From positions 286,259 to 350,258 of the forward strand of contig CANLEE010000003.1 of assembly GCA_947489585.1 (NCBI GenBank): a stretch of DNA of 64,000 bases, in the 5' to 3' direction. The notes beneath the pieces are model-generated. The model had not been told where the DNA came from. It made no database searches and saw only the letters and a program-made list of their open reading frames with translations. The translations under genes were made by a program, and so were the position numbers. Source of the DNA: an uncultured Psychroserpens sp. (GTDB taxonomy: Bacteria; Bacteroidota; Bacteroidia; Flavobacteriales; Flavobacteriaceae). Shown here piece after piece: positions 17,419-27,259 of this stretch; position 1 is the stretch's first letter, and every line of letters starts with the position of its first letter.

Positions 17419-18999
17419 ATGGCAGAAGTAAAACCAGCTGAAATATCAGCAATCTTAAAACAACAACTTTCAGGTTTTGAAGCAAGTGCTTCATTAGACG
17501 AAGTGGGAACCGTATTAACAGTAGGTGATGGTATTGTACGTGCTTACGGATTAGCTAACGCACAATATGGTGAGTTAGTAGAATTCGAAGGTGGTTTAGA
17601 AGGTATTGTACTTAACCTTGAAGAAGATAACGTAGGTATTGTATTGTTAGGAGCTTCAGTAGGCGTTAAAGAAGGATCTACAGTAAAACGTACATCACGT
17701 ATCGCATCTATAAATGTAGGTGAAGGTATTGTTGGACGTGTTGTTGATACTTTAGGAAACCCTATTGATGGAAAAGGACCAATTGCTGGCGAAACTTATG
17801 AAATGCCATTAGAGCGTAAAGCACCTGGTGTTATTTATAGAGAACCAGTAACAGAGCCATTACAAACAGGAATTAAAGCGATTGACGCAATGATTCCAGT
17901 TGGTAGAGGTCAACGTGAGTTGGTAATTGGTGACCGTCAAACGGGTAAAACAACAGTTTGTATTGATGCGATCTTAAATCAAAAGGAATTTTACGATGCA
18001 GGTAATCCTGTATATTGTATATATGTTGCCGTTGGACAAAAAGCATCAACAGTAGCAAACATTGCTAAAACTTTAGAAGAAAAAGGCGCTTTAGCATACA
18101 CAACAATAGTAGCTGCAAATGCATCAGATCCTGCTGCAATGCAAGTTTATGCACCAATGACAGGCGCATCTATTGGGGAATATTTTAGAGATACGGGTAG
18201 ACCAGCTTTAATTGTATTTGATGATTTATCAAAACAAGCAGTTGCATACCGTGAGGTATCTTTATTATTACGTCGTCCTCCAGGACGTGAGGCGTATCCT
18301 GGTGACGTTTTCTACCTACACTCTCGTTTGTTAGAACGCTCTGCAAAAATCATTAATAATGATGCTATTGCGAAAGAAATGAATGACTTACCAGATTCTC
18401 TTAAACCATTAGTAAAAGGTGGAGGTTCATTAACCGCTTTACCAATTATTGAAACACAGGCTGGTGATGTTTCTGCATATATTCCAACAAACGTGATTTC
18501 GATTACTGATGGACAAATCTTCTTGGATGGAGATTTATTTAACTCTGGTGTTCGTCCAGCAATTAACGTAGGTATTTCAGTATCTCGTGTTGGTGGTAAT
18601 GCACAAATTAAATCAATGAAGAAAGTATCTGGTACATTAAAGCTAGATCAAGCACAGTATCGTGAATTAGAAGCGTTTGCTAAGTTTGGCTCAGATTTAG
18701 ATGCTGTTACTTTGAATGTAATTGAAAAAGGGAAGCGTAATGTTGAAATTTTAAAGCAAGCTCAAAACGATCCGTTTACAGTTGAAGATCAGGTCGCAAT
18801 TATTTATGCTGGATCTAAAAATTTATTGAGAGATGTTCCTGTAAATAAGGTAAAAGAATTTGAAAGAGACTTTATTGAGTTTTTGAAAGCGAAACATTCA
18901 GATGTTTTAAGTACTTTAAAATCAGGGAAGTTAACTGACGAAGTTATTGATACACTAACAGTTGTAGCTAAAGACTTATCAGGAAAATATAGAGCATAA
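17419..18999 (+). CDS. atpA: F0F1 ATP synthase subunit alpha
   Basis: A 526-residue head subunit with the three usual domains: N-terminal beta-barrel, nucleotide-binding core and helical C-terminus. Walker A GDRQTGKT is at residues 171-178; [35 protein letters not shown] contains the Walker B Asp and the alpha-subunit signature (this is a non-catalytic nucleotide site). Full length. The catalytic beta subunit gene (atpD) is not in this window, in keeping with the separate atpDC locus of Bacteroidota. Confidence 0.98.
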   Translation: MAEVKPAEISAILKQQLSGFEASASLDEVGTVLTVGDGIVRAYGLANAQYGELVEFEGGLEGIVLNLEEDNVGIVLLGASVGVKEGSTVKRTSRIASINVGEGIVGRVVDTLGNPIDGKGPIAGETYEMPLERKAPGVIYREPVTEPLQTGIKAIDAMIPVGRGQRELVIGDRQTGKTTVCIDAILNQKEFYDAGNPVYCIYVAVGQKASTVANIAKTLEEKGALAYTTIVAANASDPAAMQVYAPMTGASIGEYFRDTGRPALIVFDDLSKQAVAYREVSLLLRRPPGREAYPGDVFYLHSRLLERSAKIINNDAIAKEMNDLPDSLKPLVKGGGSLTALPIIETQAGDVSAYIPTNVISITDGQIFLDGDLFNSGVRPAINVGISVSRVGGNAQIKSMKKVSGTLKLDQAQYRELEAFAKFGSDLDAVTLNVIEKGKRNVEILKQAQNDPFTVEDQVAIIYAGSKNLLRDVPVNKVKEFERDFIEFLKAKHSDVLSTLKSGKLTDEVIDTLTVVAKDLSGKYRA

Positions 19000-19050
19000 T
19001 TAACAGTCCTGTTCTGTAAAAGGAACAAGGCTATTTTCATATTTTGAAAT

Positions 19051-19911
19051 ATGGCTAATCTTAAAGAAATACGTAACAGAATATCTTCGGTATCTTCAAC
19101 GATGCAAATTACTAGTGCCATGAAAATGGTGTCTGCAGCAAAATTGAAGAAGGCCCAAGATGCTATTACTGCAATGCGTCCATATTCAGATAAGTTGACA
19201 GAACTTTTACAAAGTTTGAGTTCAACTTTAGATGGCGATTCTGGAAGTAAATTTGCAACGCAACGTGAGGTTAAAAAAGTATTATTAGTAGCAATTACCT
19301 CTAATAGAGGGCTTGCAGGTGCTTTTAACTCTAATATCATTAAAGAGGTTACAAATCTTACAAATGAAAAGTATGCTGATCAAGACGTGTCATATTTAGC
19401 TATTGGTAAAAAAGCGAATGACGCATTTAAAAAGACAGATAAGGTTATTGCTAATCAAAGTGAAATCTTTGACGATTTAACTTTTGATAATGTTGCAGAA
19501 ATTGCGCAAATGCTAATGGATAAGTTTGTTGATGGAGATTTTGATAAAATTGAAATCGTTTACAATAAATTCAAAAATGCAGCGACGCAAATCATTATGA
19601 ATGAACAATTTTTGCCAATTGTTCCAATGGAAGGTGCGGCTAATACTAATACAGATTATATTTTTGAACCTTCTAAGGAGAAAATTGTTGAACAACTTAT
19701 CCCCAAATCATTAAAGACACAATTGTATAAGTCTATTAGAGATAGCTTTGCTTCAGAACATGGTGCTCGTATGACTGCAATGCACAAAGCAACAGACAAT
19801 GCAACTGAATTAAGAGATCAATTAAAATTAACCTACAACAAAGCACGTCAAGCTGCTATTACTAACGAAATCCTTGAGATTGTTGGTGGTGCTGAGGCTT
19901 TGAATAATTAA
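19051..19911 (+). CDS. atpG: F0F1 ATP synthase subunit gamma
   Basis: A 286-residue central shaft. The N-terminal coiled-coil arm (LKEIRNRISSVSSTMQITSAMKMVSAAKLKKAQ) and the C-terminal arm (ARMTAMHKATDNATELRDQLKLTYNKARQAAITNEILEIVGGAEAL) are both intact; between them lies the Rossmann-like part with VAITSNRGLAGAFN. It is the last gene of the operon and is closed by a strong terminator about 40 bp later. Confidence 0.97.
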   Translation: MANLKEIRNRISSVSSTMQITSAMKMVSAAKLKKAQDAITAMRPYSDKLTELLQSLSSTLDGDSGSKFATQREVKKVLLVAITSNRGLAGAFNSNIIKEVTNLTNEKYADQDVSYLAIGKKANDAFKKTDKVIANQSEIFDDLTFDNVAEIAQMLMDKFVDGDFDKIEIVYNKFKNAATQIIMNEQFLPIVPMEGAANTNTDYIFEPSKEKIVEQLIPKSLKTQLYKSIRDSFASEHGARMTAMHKATDNATELRDQLKLTYNKARQAAITNEILEIVGGAEALNN

Positions 19912-19950
19912 GATTGCAAACTGAATTAATTCAGTATTCTAAATAGTGTA

Positions 19951-19981
19951 AAAAAACCAACTTTAACGAGTTGGTTTTTTT
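19951..19981 (+). terminator. Terminator of the ATP synthase operon
   Basis: AAAAAACCAACT pairs with AGTTGGTTTTTT across the loop TTAACG, ending in a run of seven T. It works in both directions on paper, but only the rightward operon ends here. Confidence 0.9.
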
Positions 19982-19995
19982 GCATAAAATTTTTC

Positions 19996-20022
19996 TGTAA
20001 CATTTTCATGATTTAGTATCTA
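19996..20022 (+). promoter_or_regulatory. ECF-type promoter of the hydrolase-sigma operon
   Basis: TGTAACA (19996-20002) and GTATCTA (20016-20022) are separated by 13 bp, with the next ATG 29 bp downstream. An AAC-centred -35 and TCTA-type -10 are the general ECF pattern. As the operon encodes an ECF sigma factor, autoregulation is likely. The motif parallels, but differs in its outer bases from, the pair at 38.2 and 39.4 kb. Confidence 0.6.
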
Positions 20023-20050
20023 AAGAGAAAAATCAGTTAAAACTTAAATC

Positions 20051-20890
20051 ATGAAAACACTTAATCACATTTTATTATTTGCTATTTGCGTATTTAGCAT
20101 TACAGTAGAAGCTCAACAAATACCCTTTGATGTAAAGGTTGAAGGAAAAGGGGAGCCAATACTATTATTCCCAGGTTTTACATGCACTGGAGAGGTTTGG
20201 AAAGATGTCGTCGCTGAACTTTCTAAAACGAATGAATGTCATATTTTTACATTTGCTGGTTTTGGAGACGTACCTCCAATACAAACGCCATGGCTTTCTA
20301 AAATTAAAGCAGGAATCACTACTTATATTTCTAAAAACAAATTAGAAAAAGCTACAGTGATTGGACACAGTTTAGGTGGAACACTTGGCTTGTGGTTAGC
20401 TACAGATGAGAATACTAAATACAATAAAATTATTGTTATTGATGCTTTGCCTTCTCCAGGCGCTTTAATGATTCCAAATTTTAACAGTGATACAATTGTA
20501 TACGACAATCCTTATAATCAAAGGTTATTAGACATGGATGCGAATAACTTTAGAGTAATGGCAGAACAAATGGCCAGTAATATGTCTTTAAATAAAGATA
20601 AGCACGCTATTATTAAAGACTGGATTTTAAAAGCAGATCGTAAAACTTATGTTTATGGCTTTACAGATTTACTCAAATTAGATTTAAGATCATCTATAGC
20701 TAAGATTACTGTACCAGTGACTATTTTGGCAGCGACCAAGCCTTATGGAGATGACATGGTAAAAAAAACATATACTGATCAGTATAAGAGCTTAAAGAGC
20801 TATTCAATTAGGTATGCTAAAGAGTCTGCTCATTTCATTATGTTTGATCAACCAAAATGGCTATTAAACGCAATTGTAGATGAATTATAA
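20051..20890 (+). CDS. Secreted alpha/beta hydrolase
   Basis: A 279-residue protein with a signal peptide (cleavage after VEAQ, about residue 22). The fold is shown by the oxyanion region PGFTCTG (41-47), the nucleophile elbow GHSLGG with Ser107 and the catalytic His261 in ESAHFIMFDQP. It is predicted to act in the periplasm or outside the cell on an unknown ester or amide. It is the first gene of a three-gene unit with an ECF sigma factor 6 bp downstream, so its expression is tied to envelope or environmental signalling. An alternative is a non-hydrolytic sensor role; nothing in the sequence separates the two. Confidence 0.88.
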   Translation: MKTLNHILLFAICVFSITVEAQQIPFDVKVEGKGEPILLFPGFTCTGEVWKDVVAELSKTNECHIFTFAGFGDVPPIQTPWLSKIKAGITTYISKNKLEKATVIGHSLGGTLGLWLATDENTKYNKIIVIDALPSPGALMIPNFNSDTIVYDNPYNQRLLDMDANNFRVMAEQMASNMSLNKDKHAIIKDWILKADRKTYVYGFTDLLKLDLRSSIAKITVPVTILAATKPYGDDMVKKTYTDQYKSLKSYSIRYAKESAHFIMFDQPKWLLNAIVDEL

Positions 20891-20896
20891 AAGTTA

Positions 20897-21385
20897 ATGA
20901 AATTGTTAGAAAACCAATTTAAAAGTATTTACGAAGCTAATTACCCGAAAGTAATTCGTTTATGTTTAGGTTATACTAATGGTGATTCGGTGCTATCTAA
21001 AGATTTGACACAGGAAATTTTCATTAAAGTGTGGCAAAATTTGGATTCATTCAGAAATCAATCTAGCATTTCAACTTGGATTTATAGAATTGCGGTTAAT
21101 ACTTGTCTTATAGAACTTAGAAATAAAAAACCTATTAGACTATCAAATCATCTTAATCATTTAGAAGAATCTAATGAGAGTTCTAAAGAAGATAAAGAAG
21201 TTAAGCTAAAACAACTATATAAATGTATAAGTAATTTAAAACCTGAAAACAAAAGTATTATACTATTAGAATTAGAAGGTTTGCCGCAAAAAGGAATAGC
21301 AGAAATTATGGGTTTGAGTCATGAAGCTATTAGAGTAAGAATCCATAGAATTAAAAATGAATTAACTAAATGCGTTAAAAAATGA
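20897..21385 (+). CDS. RNA polymerase ECF sigma factor
   Basis: A 162-residue sigma-70 family protein with region 2 (about 10-80; DLTQEIFIKVWQNLDSF and STWIYRIAVNTCL bind the -10 and core) and region 4 (about 105-158; LPQKGIAEIMGLSHEAIRVRIHRIK is the helix-turn-helix that reads the -35). No other domain. The stop overlaps the next gene's start (ATGA), so the following membrane protein is a candidate anti-sigma factor. An ECF-like promoter before the hydrolase gene suggests autoregulation. Confidence 0.94.
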   Translation: MKLLENQFKSIYEANYPKVIRLCLGYTNGDSVLSKDLTQEIFIKVWQNLDSFRNQSSISTWIYRIAVNTCLIELRNKKPIRLSNHLNHLEESNESSKEDKEVKLKQLYKCISNLKPENKSIILLELEGLPQKGIAEIMGLSHEAIRVRIHRIKNELTKCVKK

Positions 21386-21936
21386 CAACATTCGAAGATT
21401 TTAAATCCCAATGGAAAAATCAACCTGAACATAATACACCCAATGATGGTTCAGAATTGATTGTTAAAAAAATGAGTGCTCTTAAAAGAAAACAAGTTAT
21501 AATGAACATCATTTTATTAATTACAGTAATAATTTTGTCAGGCTTTTTCTTTTATATAAAAGCCTATAAAAATGGACTCGTGTCTTTTGCATTATTATTA
21601 ATGATGGGATCTTTATTGATACGAGTACTTGTGGAATATTTTAGCATAAAAAAAATTAAACGAATTGATGTAACAAAAGATGCGATTACATTTAATAAAG
21701 ATATGATTGCCTATTATAAAAAGAGACTGAGAACACACTACATTACAACCCCAATGATGATTGTATTATACGTGATTGGATTTATAATTTTGATGCCTTT
21801 TTTTAAGGAAAACTTATCAAGCGGATTTTACACATATATATCAGTTTCTGCAATAATTATACTTATAACAATGGTGTTTTTCATTAGAAAACAAATCATA
21901 AAAGAGCTTTCAATATTGAAAGAAATAAATAATTAA
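21382..21936 (+). CDS. Membrane protein, probable anti-sigma partner
   Basis: A 184-residue protein with a soluble N-terminus (about 40 residues, MTTFEDFKSQWKNQ) and four hydrophobic helices in two pairs (about 40-80 and 118-165). No zinc-binding anti-sigma motif is present. The inference that it restrains the sigma factor rests on the ATGA overlap and on the usual sigma/anti-sigma arrangement; the N-terminal cytosolic segment would be the binding part. I do not recognise a named family. Confidence 0.75.
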   Translation: MTTFEDFKSQWKNQPEHNTPNDGSELIVKKMSALKRKQVIMNIILLITVIILSGFFFYIKAYKNGLVSFALLLMMGSLLIRVLVEYFSIKKIKRIDVTKDAITFNKDMIAYYKKRLRTHYITTPMMIVLYVIGFIILMPFFKENLSSGFYTYISVSAIIILITMVFFIRKQIIKELSILKEINN

Positions 21937-22067
21937 AAATAATTATAAGCTACTAAAATGCCTTACCGATTAGTGTGACTATTTTATAGAATTAAGTATA
22001 AAAATGTTAGATATTAGATGATTTTTACAATGATTACTAAAACAATAATACATATTGAGGCGTTACG

Positions 22068-22101
22068 TTTAATCGATAAAATATACTTTTAATCGATTAA
22101 A
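22068..22101. promoter_or_regulatory. Tandem TTTAATCGAT boxes (candidate operator)
   Basis: TTTAATCGAT occurs at 22068-22077 and again at 22088-22097, exactly 20 bp apart. The second is part of a perfect 14-bp palindrome TTTAATCGATTAAA (22088-22101) with a central CG, a form used by LacI-type regulators. It lies 50-80 bp before the lipoprotein gene. A similar pair is at 47571. Confidence 0.5.
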
Positions 22102-22150
22102 TTAATTTTTTTATTTATATTGTTCACCCAAATCTTAACCTACAATAGAC

Positions 22151-22684
22151 ATGAAATTATTAAAGAAGGTGACTTTTGCCATTACTTTTGCAGCAATTAT
22201 ATCTGCTAATTTTCAATGCGCAAGCCCAAAAGTGGTCACCACACAGTTTGAAAAACAAACACCTTTTAACCTTAAACCTGTTTCTTTTCAAGAATGGTAT
22301 GCAGGTATTAAAGTTGGAACAACAGGACTAAATGTATTTCTTCCTGTGACCAACGTAAATCAAAATGTAACAATAGACCGTATCTACTTTAGAAACCTAA
22401 TAGGTAAACTAGAAAAGAAAGAGGGAAAGTATGTTGCTGTTCTTCAGAATACATCAAAAGGCTATACGTTTAAAAAGTCTGAACGTCCAGATGATTATCC
22501 ATTTGATCTTTTAGATTATGAATGTGTTATTAGTTACATTGAAAATGGAGTTACAAAGTATTATAAAATCACCCAATTAAATGAAGTCGCTGGGACATAT
22601 TATGAAAATGGACCACCTTCTTTATATTTGAAAGCAACTACGTCAGGAATGGCTACTCTTGATGATGACGAGGATGATAATTAA
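22151..22684 (+). CDS. Putative lipoprotein, paralogue of the next gene
   Basis: A 177-residue protein with signal peptide and lipobox Cys23 (ANFQC). The mature part is a small beta-rich domain with EWYAGIKVGTTGLNVFLPV near the start and an acidic C-terminus (DDDEDDN). The neighbour at 22787 repeats the layout: Cys23, NWIAGVQGGGSGLNLFIP, YFRGKVTKLE and ECVVSYQKGEKTLYYKI, all alignable here (YFRNLIGKLE, ECVISYIENGVTKYYKI). Function unknown; it is probably anchored to a membrane in the envelope. It is preceded by tandem palindromic boxes and followed by a terminator. Confidence 0.8.
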   Translation: MKLLKKVTFAITFAAIISANFQCASPKVVTTQFEKQTPFNLKPVSFQEWYAGIKVGTTGLNVFLPVTNVNQNVTIDRIYFRNLIGKLEKKEGKYVAVLQNTSKGYTFKKSERPDDYPFDLLDYECVISYIENGVTKYYKITQLNEVAGTYYENGPPSLYLKATTSGMATLDDDEDDN

Positions 22685-22707
22685 TAAGCATGCATTATAA
22701 ATGTTTC

Positions 22708-22738
22708 AAAGTCTTGTTTTTATAGCAAGACTTTTTTT
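22708..22738 (+). terminator. Terminator after the first lipoprotein gene
   Basis: AAAGTCTTG (22708-22716) pairs with CAAGACTTT (22726-22734) across a 9-base loop, with T-run to 22738. Confidence 0.85.
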
Positions 22739-22786
22739 ATGGCATCAATTTTGAAATTGTATATTTATAACACACAAGATATAACA

Positions 22787-23296
22787 ATGAAAGTAATTAA
22801 ACAGATATCGTCTTTAATCTCAATGCTAATACTTATGGCAAGTTTTTCACAGTGCTCAACGGCTCAAAAACTCCAAAAAAAAGCACCTATTCAGTTTGGT
22901 GAAGTCTATTGTCAAAACTGGATAGCTGGTGTTCAAGGAGGTGGCTCTGGTTTGAATCTATTTATTCCTACTATGGACGTATCAATTGTTTTGGATAGTG
23001 TGTATTTTAGAGGTAAAGTAACAAAGTTGGAGATAAACCCTAATAATAAGCAATTATATATTGGTCGTTTTAAAAGCGAAATCAACCAACCTAAAGACAT
23101 TATTTTAAGTAGTGATCCAAAAGAGGAATACACTAACAAGATGCCAATAAAAGAGGCAAAAATGCCTTTTGAATTAAACGATAATGAATGTGTTGTGAGC
23201 TATCAAAAAGGAGAAAAAACCCTGTATTATAAAATTCCCAATGTGATACAAAAAGAGCCTCTTAATTACCCAAGTTCACGACCAAATAAGCAATAA
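22787..23296 (+). CDS. Putative lipoprotein, paralogue of the preceding gene
   Basis: A 169-residue lipoprotein starting at the ATG at 22787; the frame is open from 22739, but that extension would bury the signal peptide. The lipobox is SFSQC with Cys23, the same position as in its paralogue at 22151. The shared core (W-x-AG-x-x-G-x-x-GLN-x-FxP, then ECV-x-SY) shows a tandem duplication. The C-terminus differs, lacking the acidic tail. Separated from its paralogue by a terminator, so it likely has its own promoter in the 50 bp before the start. Confidence 0.8.
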   Translation: MKVIKQISSLISMLILMASFSQCSTAQKLQKKAPIQFGEVYCQNWIAGVQGGGSGLNLFIPTMDVSIVLDSVYFRGKVTKLEINPNNKQLYIGRFKSEINQPKDIILSSDPKEEYTNKMPIKEAKMPFELNDNECVVSYQKGEKTLYYKIPNVIQKEPLNYPSSRPNKQ

Positions 23297-23298
23297 CT

Positions 23299-23306
23299 TA
23301 TCTTTG
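23299..23306 (+). promoter_or_regulatory. Promoter -7 element before the flippase gene
   Basis: TATCTTTG matches TAnnTTTG and lies 48 bp before the TTG start. A 7-bp inverted repeat, TGCTAAA (23316-23322) and TTTAGCA (23331-23337), falls in the predicted leader. Confidence 0.5.
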
Positions 23307-23353
23307 GATGACGTTTGCTAAAAACGTACATTTAGCAGACCAAATTAAAATCC

Positions 23354-24826
23354 TTGAGTACACTTAAATCTCTTTTTAAACAAACATTTATTTATGGCTT
23401 AGCTACGGTTCTACCTAGAATGTTGAGTTTTTTATTAGTGCCATTATATACTACAAAAGGTGTTTTATCCTCTGTTGCAGAATATGGCAAAGTCTCAGTA
23501 ATCTTCTCTTATTTTGTATTGTTTAATGTAATTTTAGCCTACGGAATGGAAACAGCATTCTTTAGGTTTTTTAATAAGGAAGATGATAAAGACAAAGTTA
23601 TTGGTACATCTACAATCTCATTAATCGTATCTTCTTTAGGGTTTTTTGTCCTCGCCTTAATTTTTCAGAATCAAATAGCGTCCCTAATACAAATTGATGT
23701 AAAATATATCAATCTGGTCATTTGGATTTTACTCCTCGACGCCTTAGTTATTATTCCATTTGCTTGGCTAAGAGCTACAGAGAAACCCATGCGCTATGCC
23801 ATTATCAAAATTTTAAATGTTGCAATTAACTTAGGACTTAACCTGTTTTTCTTATTAGCTTTAAAAGATTTAGCAACAGGTCAAAGCCTATTTGACTCTA
23901 TTTACCAACCTAATTTTGAAATTAGTTACATCTTTATCGCTAACTTGATTGCAAGCGCAATAACCTTATTATTGGTAGTATCTTTTTATGCTAAAATTAA
24001 GTACACGTTTGATAAAAGTTTATGGAAAACCATGTTTCGTTATGCATTTCCAGTGCTTATTGCTGGCGTTGCATTTTCTATAAATGAGACATTCGATAGA
24101 ATCTTATTAGATCGATTACTTCCGCCAGATATTGCCGAAACAGAAATTGGAATGTACTCAGCGTGTTATAAGATTGCGCTCTTTATGACCTTGTTTGCAA
24201 CAGCATATAGACTAGGTATTGAACCTTTCTTTTTTAGCCATGCTAAAAGTGATAATCCTCAAAAAAACTATGCTAAAATCTTAGAATTTTTTGTGGCATT
24301 GGGTTCTATTATTTTATTAGGTGTGGTTGTATTTGCTGATGTTTTAAAACCTTATATTGTTAGAAGTGAAGCATATTGGGAGGCCATGTGGGTTGTACCA
24401 ATAATTCTCTTGGCTAACTTTTGTTTAGGGATTTATCACAACCTTTCAGTGTGGTATAAGATTACAGATAGGACAAAATTTGGCGCTTATATTTCTATAG
24501 TAGGTGCTATTATTACATTAGTGATTAACATTGTTTTTATCAAAGCATACAGCTATAAAGCTTCAGCTATTGCAACGCTTGTGGCCTATAGTATCATGAT
24601 GTTGTTGTCATATTACTTCGGAAGGAAATATTACCCTATTCCATATAATTTAAAGAAAATAGGGTTGTATCTTATACTTTCTATTGGGATGTCTGTTCTG
24701 TCATTCTACTATTTTAGAGACGATTATATGATAGGAATTTCAATGTTAATTGTATTTTTGGGTATTGTGTTTTTTTCAGAAAAAAACGAACTTAAACAAC
24801 TATTAAAAAGACCAAATGCAAATTAA
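23354..24826 (+). CDS. Polysaccharide flippase (Wzx/MATE-like, MOP superfamily)
   Basis: A 490-residue polytopic protein with about fourteen transmembrane helices. The N-terminal [27 protein letters not shown] motif and the [11 protein letters not shown] segment are typical of Wzx-type flippases, which turn lipid-linked oligosaccharides across the inner membrane. The first codon is TTG; no ATG occurs before the conserved opening, so TTG is the likely start. Its end overlaps dut by 11 bp. It heads a run of co-directional genes to 30653. Confidence 0.9.
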   Translation: MSTLKSLFKQTFIYGLATVLPRMLSFLLVPLYTTKGVLSSVAEYGKVSVIFSYFVLFNVILAYGMETAFFRFFNKEDDKDKVIGTSTISLIVSSLGFFVLALIFQNQIASLIQIDVKYINLVIWILLLDALVIIPFAWLRATEKPMRYAIIKILNVAINLGLNLFFLLALKDLATGQSLFDSIYQPNFEISYIFIANLIASAITLLLVVSFYAKIKYTFDKSLWKTMFRYAFPVLIAGVAFSINETFDRILLDRLLPPDIAETEIGMYSACYKIALFMTLFATAYRLGIEPFFFSHAKSDNPQKNYAKILEFFVALGSIILLGVVVFADVLKPYIVRSEAYWEAMWVVPIILLANFCLGIYHNLSVWYKITDRTKFGAYISIVGAIITLVINIVFIKAYSYKASAIATLVAYSIMMLLSYYFGRKYYPIPYNLKKIGLYLILSIGMSVLSFYYFRDDYMIGISMLIVFLGIVFFSEKNELKQLLKRPNAN

Positions 24827-25250
24827 AATAATAAATAAATCAAGACACGATTTACCACACTACGAAACCATCGCTTCTGCAGGAATGGACTTACGCGCGA
24901 GTTTAACCGAATCTAGAATATTAAAACCTCTAGAACGTACTATAGTTGGAACAGGCTTGTTCATAGAATTGCCGGTTGGTATTGAGGCACAAGTAAGACC
25001 GAGAAGTGGATTAGCAGCTAAAAAGGGAGTTACAGTACTAAATGCTCCTGGAACCATAGATGCAGACTACAGAGGTGAAATAGGTGTGATTTTAGTGAAT
25101 CTATCAAATGAGGAGTTTACTATAAATAATGGTGAGCGTATTGCACAATTAGTGATTGCAAAACACGAGCGTGCTGAATGGACTGAAGTAGACGAGCTTT
25201 CTGAAACAGATCGTGGAAAAGGTGGTTTTGGTAGCACAGGAGTAAAATAA
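24816..25250 (+). CDS. dut: dUTP diphosphatase
   Basis: A 144-residue trimeric dUTPase, which hydrolyses dUTP to dUMP and pyrophosphate and keeps uracil out of DNA. All five family motifs are visible in order: [42 protein letters not shown] and [10 protein letters not shown]. Full length. It overlaps the flippase gene by 11 bp and is followed 2-11 bp later by the TPR gene. Confidence 0.97.
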   Translation: MQIKIINKSRHDLPHYETIASAGMDLRASLTESRILKPLERTIVGTGLFIELPVGIEAQVRPRSGLAAKKGVTVLNAPGTIDADYRGEIGVILVNLSNEEFTINNGERIAQLVIAKHERAEWTEVDELSETDRGKGGFGSTGVK

Positions 25251-25261
25251 AAATGATAATT

Positions 25262-26236
25262 ATGAAACAGTGTTTATTATTTGTTCTTGTCTTAGCTTAC
25301 TCTATTTCAATATCTGCTCAGGATGATCAAACCTCAAAAAAAGTTAAAGCAGTATCTAAAGAAGCATGTGTTTGTATTGGCGAAATTGATTTAGATTTAA
25401 ATAAGAAAGAGAAAAGCGAGAAAATAAAGTCATGTATTACTACAGCTAATTTGATGTATCAAATGAATCAAATGATGACGTCAGGTTTAGAAAAGGTAAA
25501 TGATACGCTTAATAAAATTGAAGATATCTCTAAAATAGACTCTTTGACTATTGCTGAAGGCGAGCAAAATATTATCGTAATGGATTCAGATTATGATCTC
25601 ATTCAAGAATATTTATATGAGAACTGTCCTGAATTAAAAAGCACTTACTTTACTGACAATGAAGCGACCGAAAACTCATACTCTGACCGAAAAAAAGCGA
25701 TGAAGTTTTATGAAAAAGGACAAGTTGCTTTTGCGAATCAAGAGTATCCAAATGCAATAGTTTTGTTTAATAAAGCTGTAAAAAAAGATAAAAACTTTGC
25801 ATTTGCATGGGATAACTTAGGCTATAGCTATAGAAAACTAAATAACTTTGATGAAGCGATTAAATGCTACAAAAAATCACTTACCATTGATCCAAAAGGA
25901 AAGATGCCACTTATGAATATTGCAGTAGCATACTCCCTTAAAAACGATTTAGCTAATGCATTAAAAGCTTACGAAAACTACAAGTCTATATATGATGATG
26001 ACCCAGAAGGCTACTATGGAATGGGTAGGATTTTATACTTTCAAAAAAACTATGAGCCTGCATTGGAGAATATGATTAAAGCCTATTATTTCTACCTAGA
26101 CATGGATTCTCCTTATAATATTGATGCTCAAAAACATATCGGATTTATATACACCGAAATGAAAGAACTTGGACAGCTAGAGGCTTTTAATAGAATAGCA
26201 AAAGAAAATAAATTACAAGTAAATATCGAAGATTAA
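25262..26236 (+). CDS. TPR-containing exported protein
   Basis: A 324-residue protein. The ATG at 25262 (MKQCLLFVLVLAYSISISAQ) gives a normal signal peptide; an ATG at 25253 adds three residues. After a Cys-containing N-terminal part (to about 140; CVCIGEIDLD and a later CPELK) come tandem TPRs (about 150-260, with AFAWDNLGYSYRKLNNFDEA and PLMNIAVAYSLKNDLANA). Such proteins act as periplasmic scaffolds; no partner is identifiable. It sits 3 bp before the nucleotidyltransferase gene. Confidence 0.85.
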   Translation: MKQCLLFVLVLAYSISISAQDDQTSKKVKAVSKEACVCIGEIDLDLNKKEKSEKIKSCITTANLMYQMNQMMTSGLEKVNDTLNKIEDISKIDSLTIAEGEQNIIVMDSDYDLIQEYLYENCPELKSTYFTDNEATENSYSDRKKAMKFYEKGQVAFANQEYPNAIVLFNKAVKKDKNFAFAWDNLGYSYRKLNNFDEAIKCYKKSLTIDPKGKMPLMNIAVAYSLKNDLANALKAYENYKSIYDDDPEGYYGMGRILYFQKNYEPALENMIKAYYFYLDMDSPYNIDAQKHIGFIYTEMKELGQLEAFNRIAKENKLQVNIED

Positions 26237-26239
26237 CAT

Positions 26240-27259
26240 ATGAAAATAATAGTGCCAATGGCTGGTCGAGGTTCTCGATTAAGGCCACATAGTTTAACAG
26301 TACCAAAACCGCTAATTCCTGTTGCAGGACAACCTATTGTACATCGTTTAGTAAAAGATATTGCTAAAGTATTAAAGCAACCTATTGATGAGATTGCTTT
26401 TGTTCTTGGTGATCCAGCTTGGTTTGGTGATGAGGTTGTTGAAAGTTTAAAAAGCTTAGCAATAAGCTTAGGCGCTAAGCCTTCTATCTATCGTCAAGAC
26501 CAGCCTTTAGGAACTGGTCATGCCATAATGTGTGCTAAACCATCGTTATCTGGACCAGCAGTTGTTGCCTATGCAGATACGTTGATTCGTGCTGAGTTTG
26601 ATCTAGACCCAAGTGCTGATAGTGTGATTTGGACTAAAAGAGTAGCTAACCCTGAAGCTTATGGTGTGGTGAAACTTAATGCTAATGATGAAATCATTGA
26701 GCTGGTAGAGAAACCAGAAACTTTTGTAAGTGACCAAGCAGTGATTGGAATTTATTATTTCAAAGATGTTGCTGTTTTAAAAGAGAAACTACAAGAAGTA
26801 CTTGATGAAAACATTATGAATGGAGGCGAATATCAAATTAATGATGGTATCAAACGCATGATGGCAGATGGTAAAATCTTTAAAACAGGTACTGTAGATG
26901 AATGGATGGATTGCGGAAACAAAAATGTTACCCTTGAGACTAATGCCAAAATGTTAGGCTTTTTATTTGCCGATGGCGAAGAACAAATGATTGCTAATTC
27001 GGTAAATAAAAATAACGTAACAATTATAGAACCATGTTGCATTGGAGAACACGTTGAGTTAAACAACACAACCATTGGGCCTAACGTTTCTATTGGAAAT
27101 CACTGTGTTATAGAGAATTCAACCGTTAAAAATAGCTTAATTCAAAACCATACTAAGATTAAAAACGCTAATTTAGACAATGCAATGATTGGTAATCATG
27201 TTACTTATGATGGTAACTTCAAAGCAATTAGTATTGGCGATTATTCAATTTTGGAATAA
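26240..27259 (+). CDS. Sugar-phosphate nucleotidyltransferase
   Basis: A 339-residue enzyme. The N-terminal pyrophosphorylase domain has MAGRGSRLRPHSLTVPKPLIPVAG, the nucleotide loop plus the sugar-phosphate Lys. The C-terminal quarter (from about 250) is a left-handed beta-helix with hexapeptide repeats (IEPCCIGEHVELNNTTIGPN). It makes an NDP-sugar for envelope glycans. The fused hexapeptide domain resembles GlmU or GDP-mannose types, but the sugar and nucleotide cannot be assigned. Neighbouring flippase and EnvC-like genes fit an envelope role. Confidence 0.9.
   Translation: MKIIVPMAGRGSRLRPHSLTVPKPLIPVAGQPIVHRLVKDIAKVLKQPIDEIAFVLGDPAWFGDEVVESLKSLAISLGAKPSIYRQDQPLGTGHAIMCAKPSLSGPAVVAYADTLIRAEFDLDPSADSVIWTKRVANPEAYGVVKLNANDEIIELVEKPETFVSDQAVIGIYYFKDVAVLKEKLQEVLDENIMNGGEYQINDGIKRMMADGKIFKTGTVDEWMDCGNKNVTLETNAKMLGFLFADGEEQMIANSVNKNNVTIIEPCCIGEHVELNNTTIGPNVSIGNHCVIENSTVKNSLIQNHTKIKNANLDNAMIGNHVTYDGNFKAISIGDYSILE

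Noticed and set aside
20139..20345. 68-codon frame within the alpha/beta hydrolase gene
   Set aside because: Same-strand alternate-frame shadow of a gene with clear catalytic motifs.
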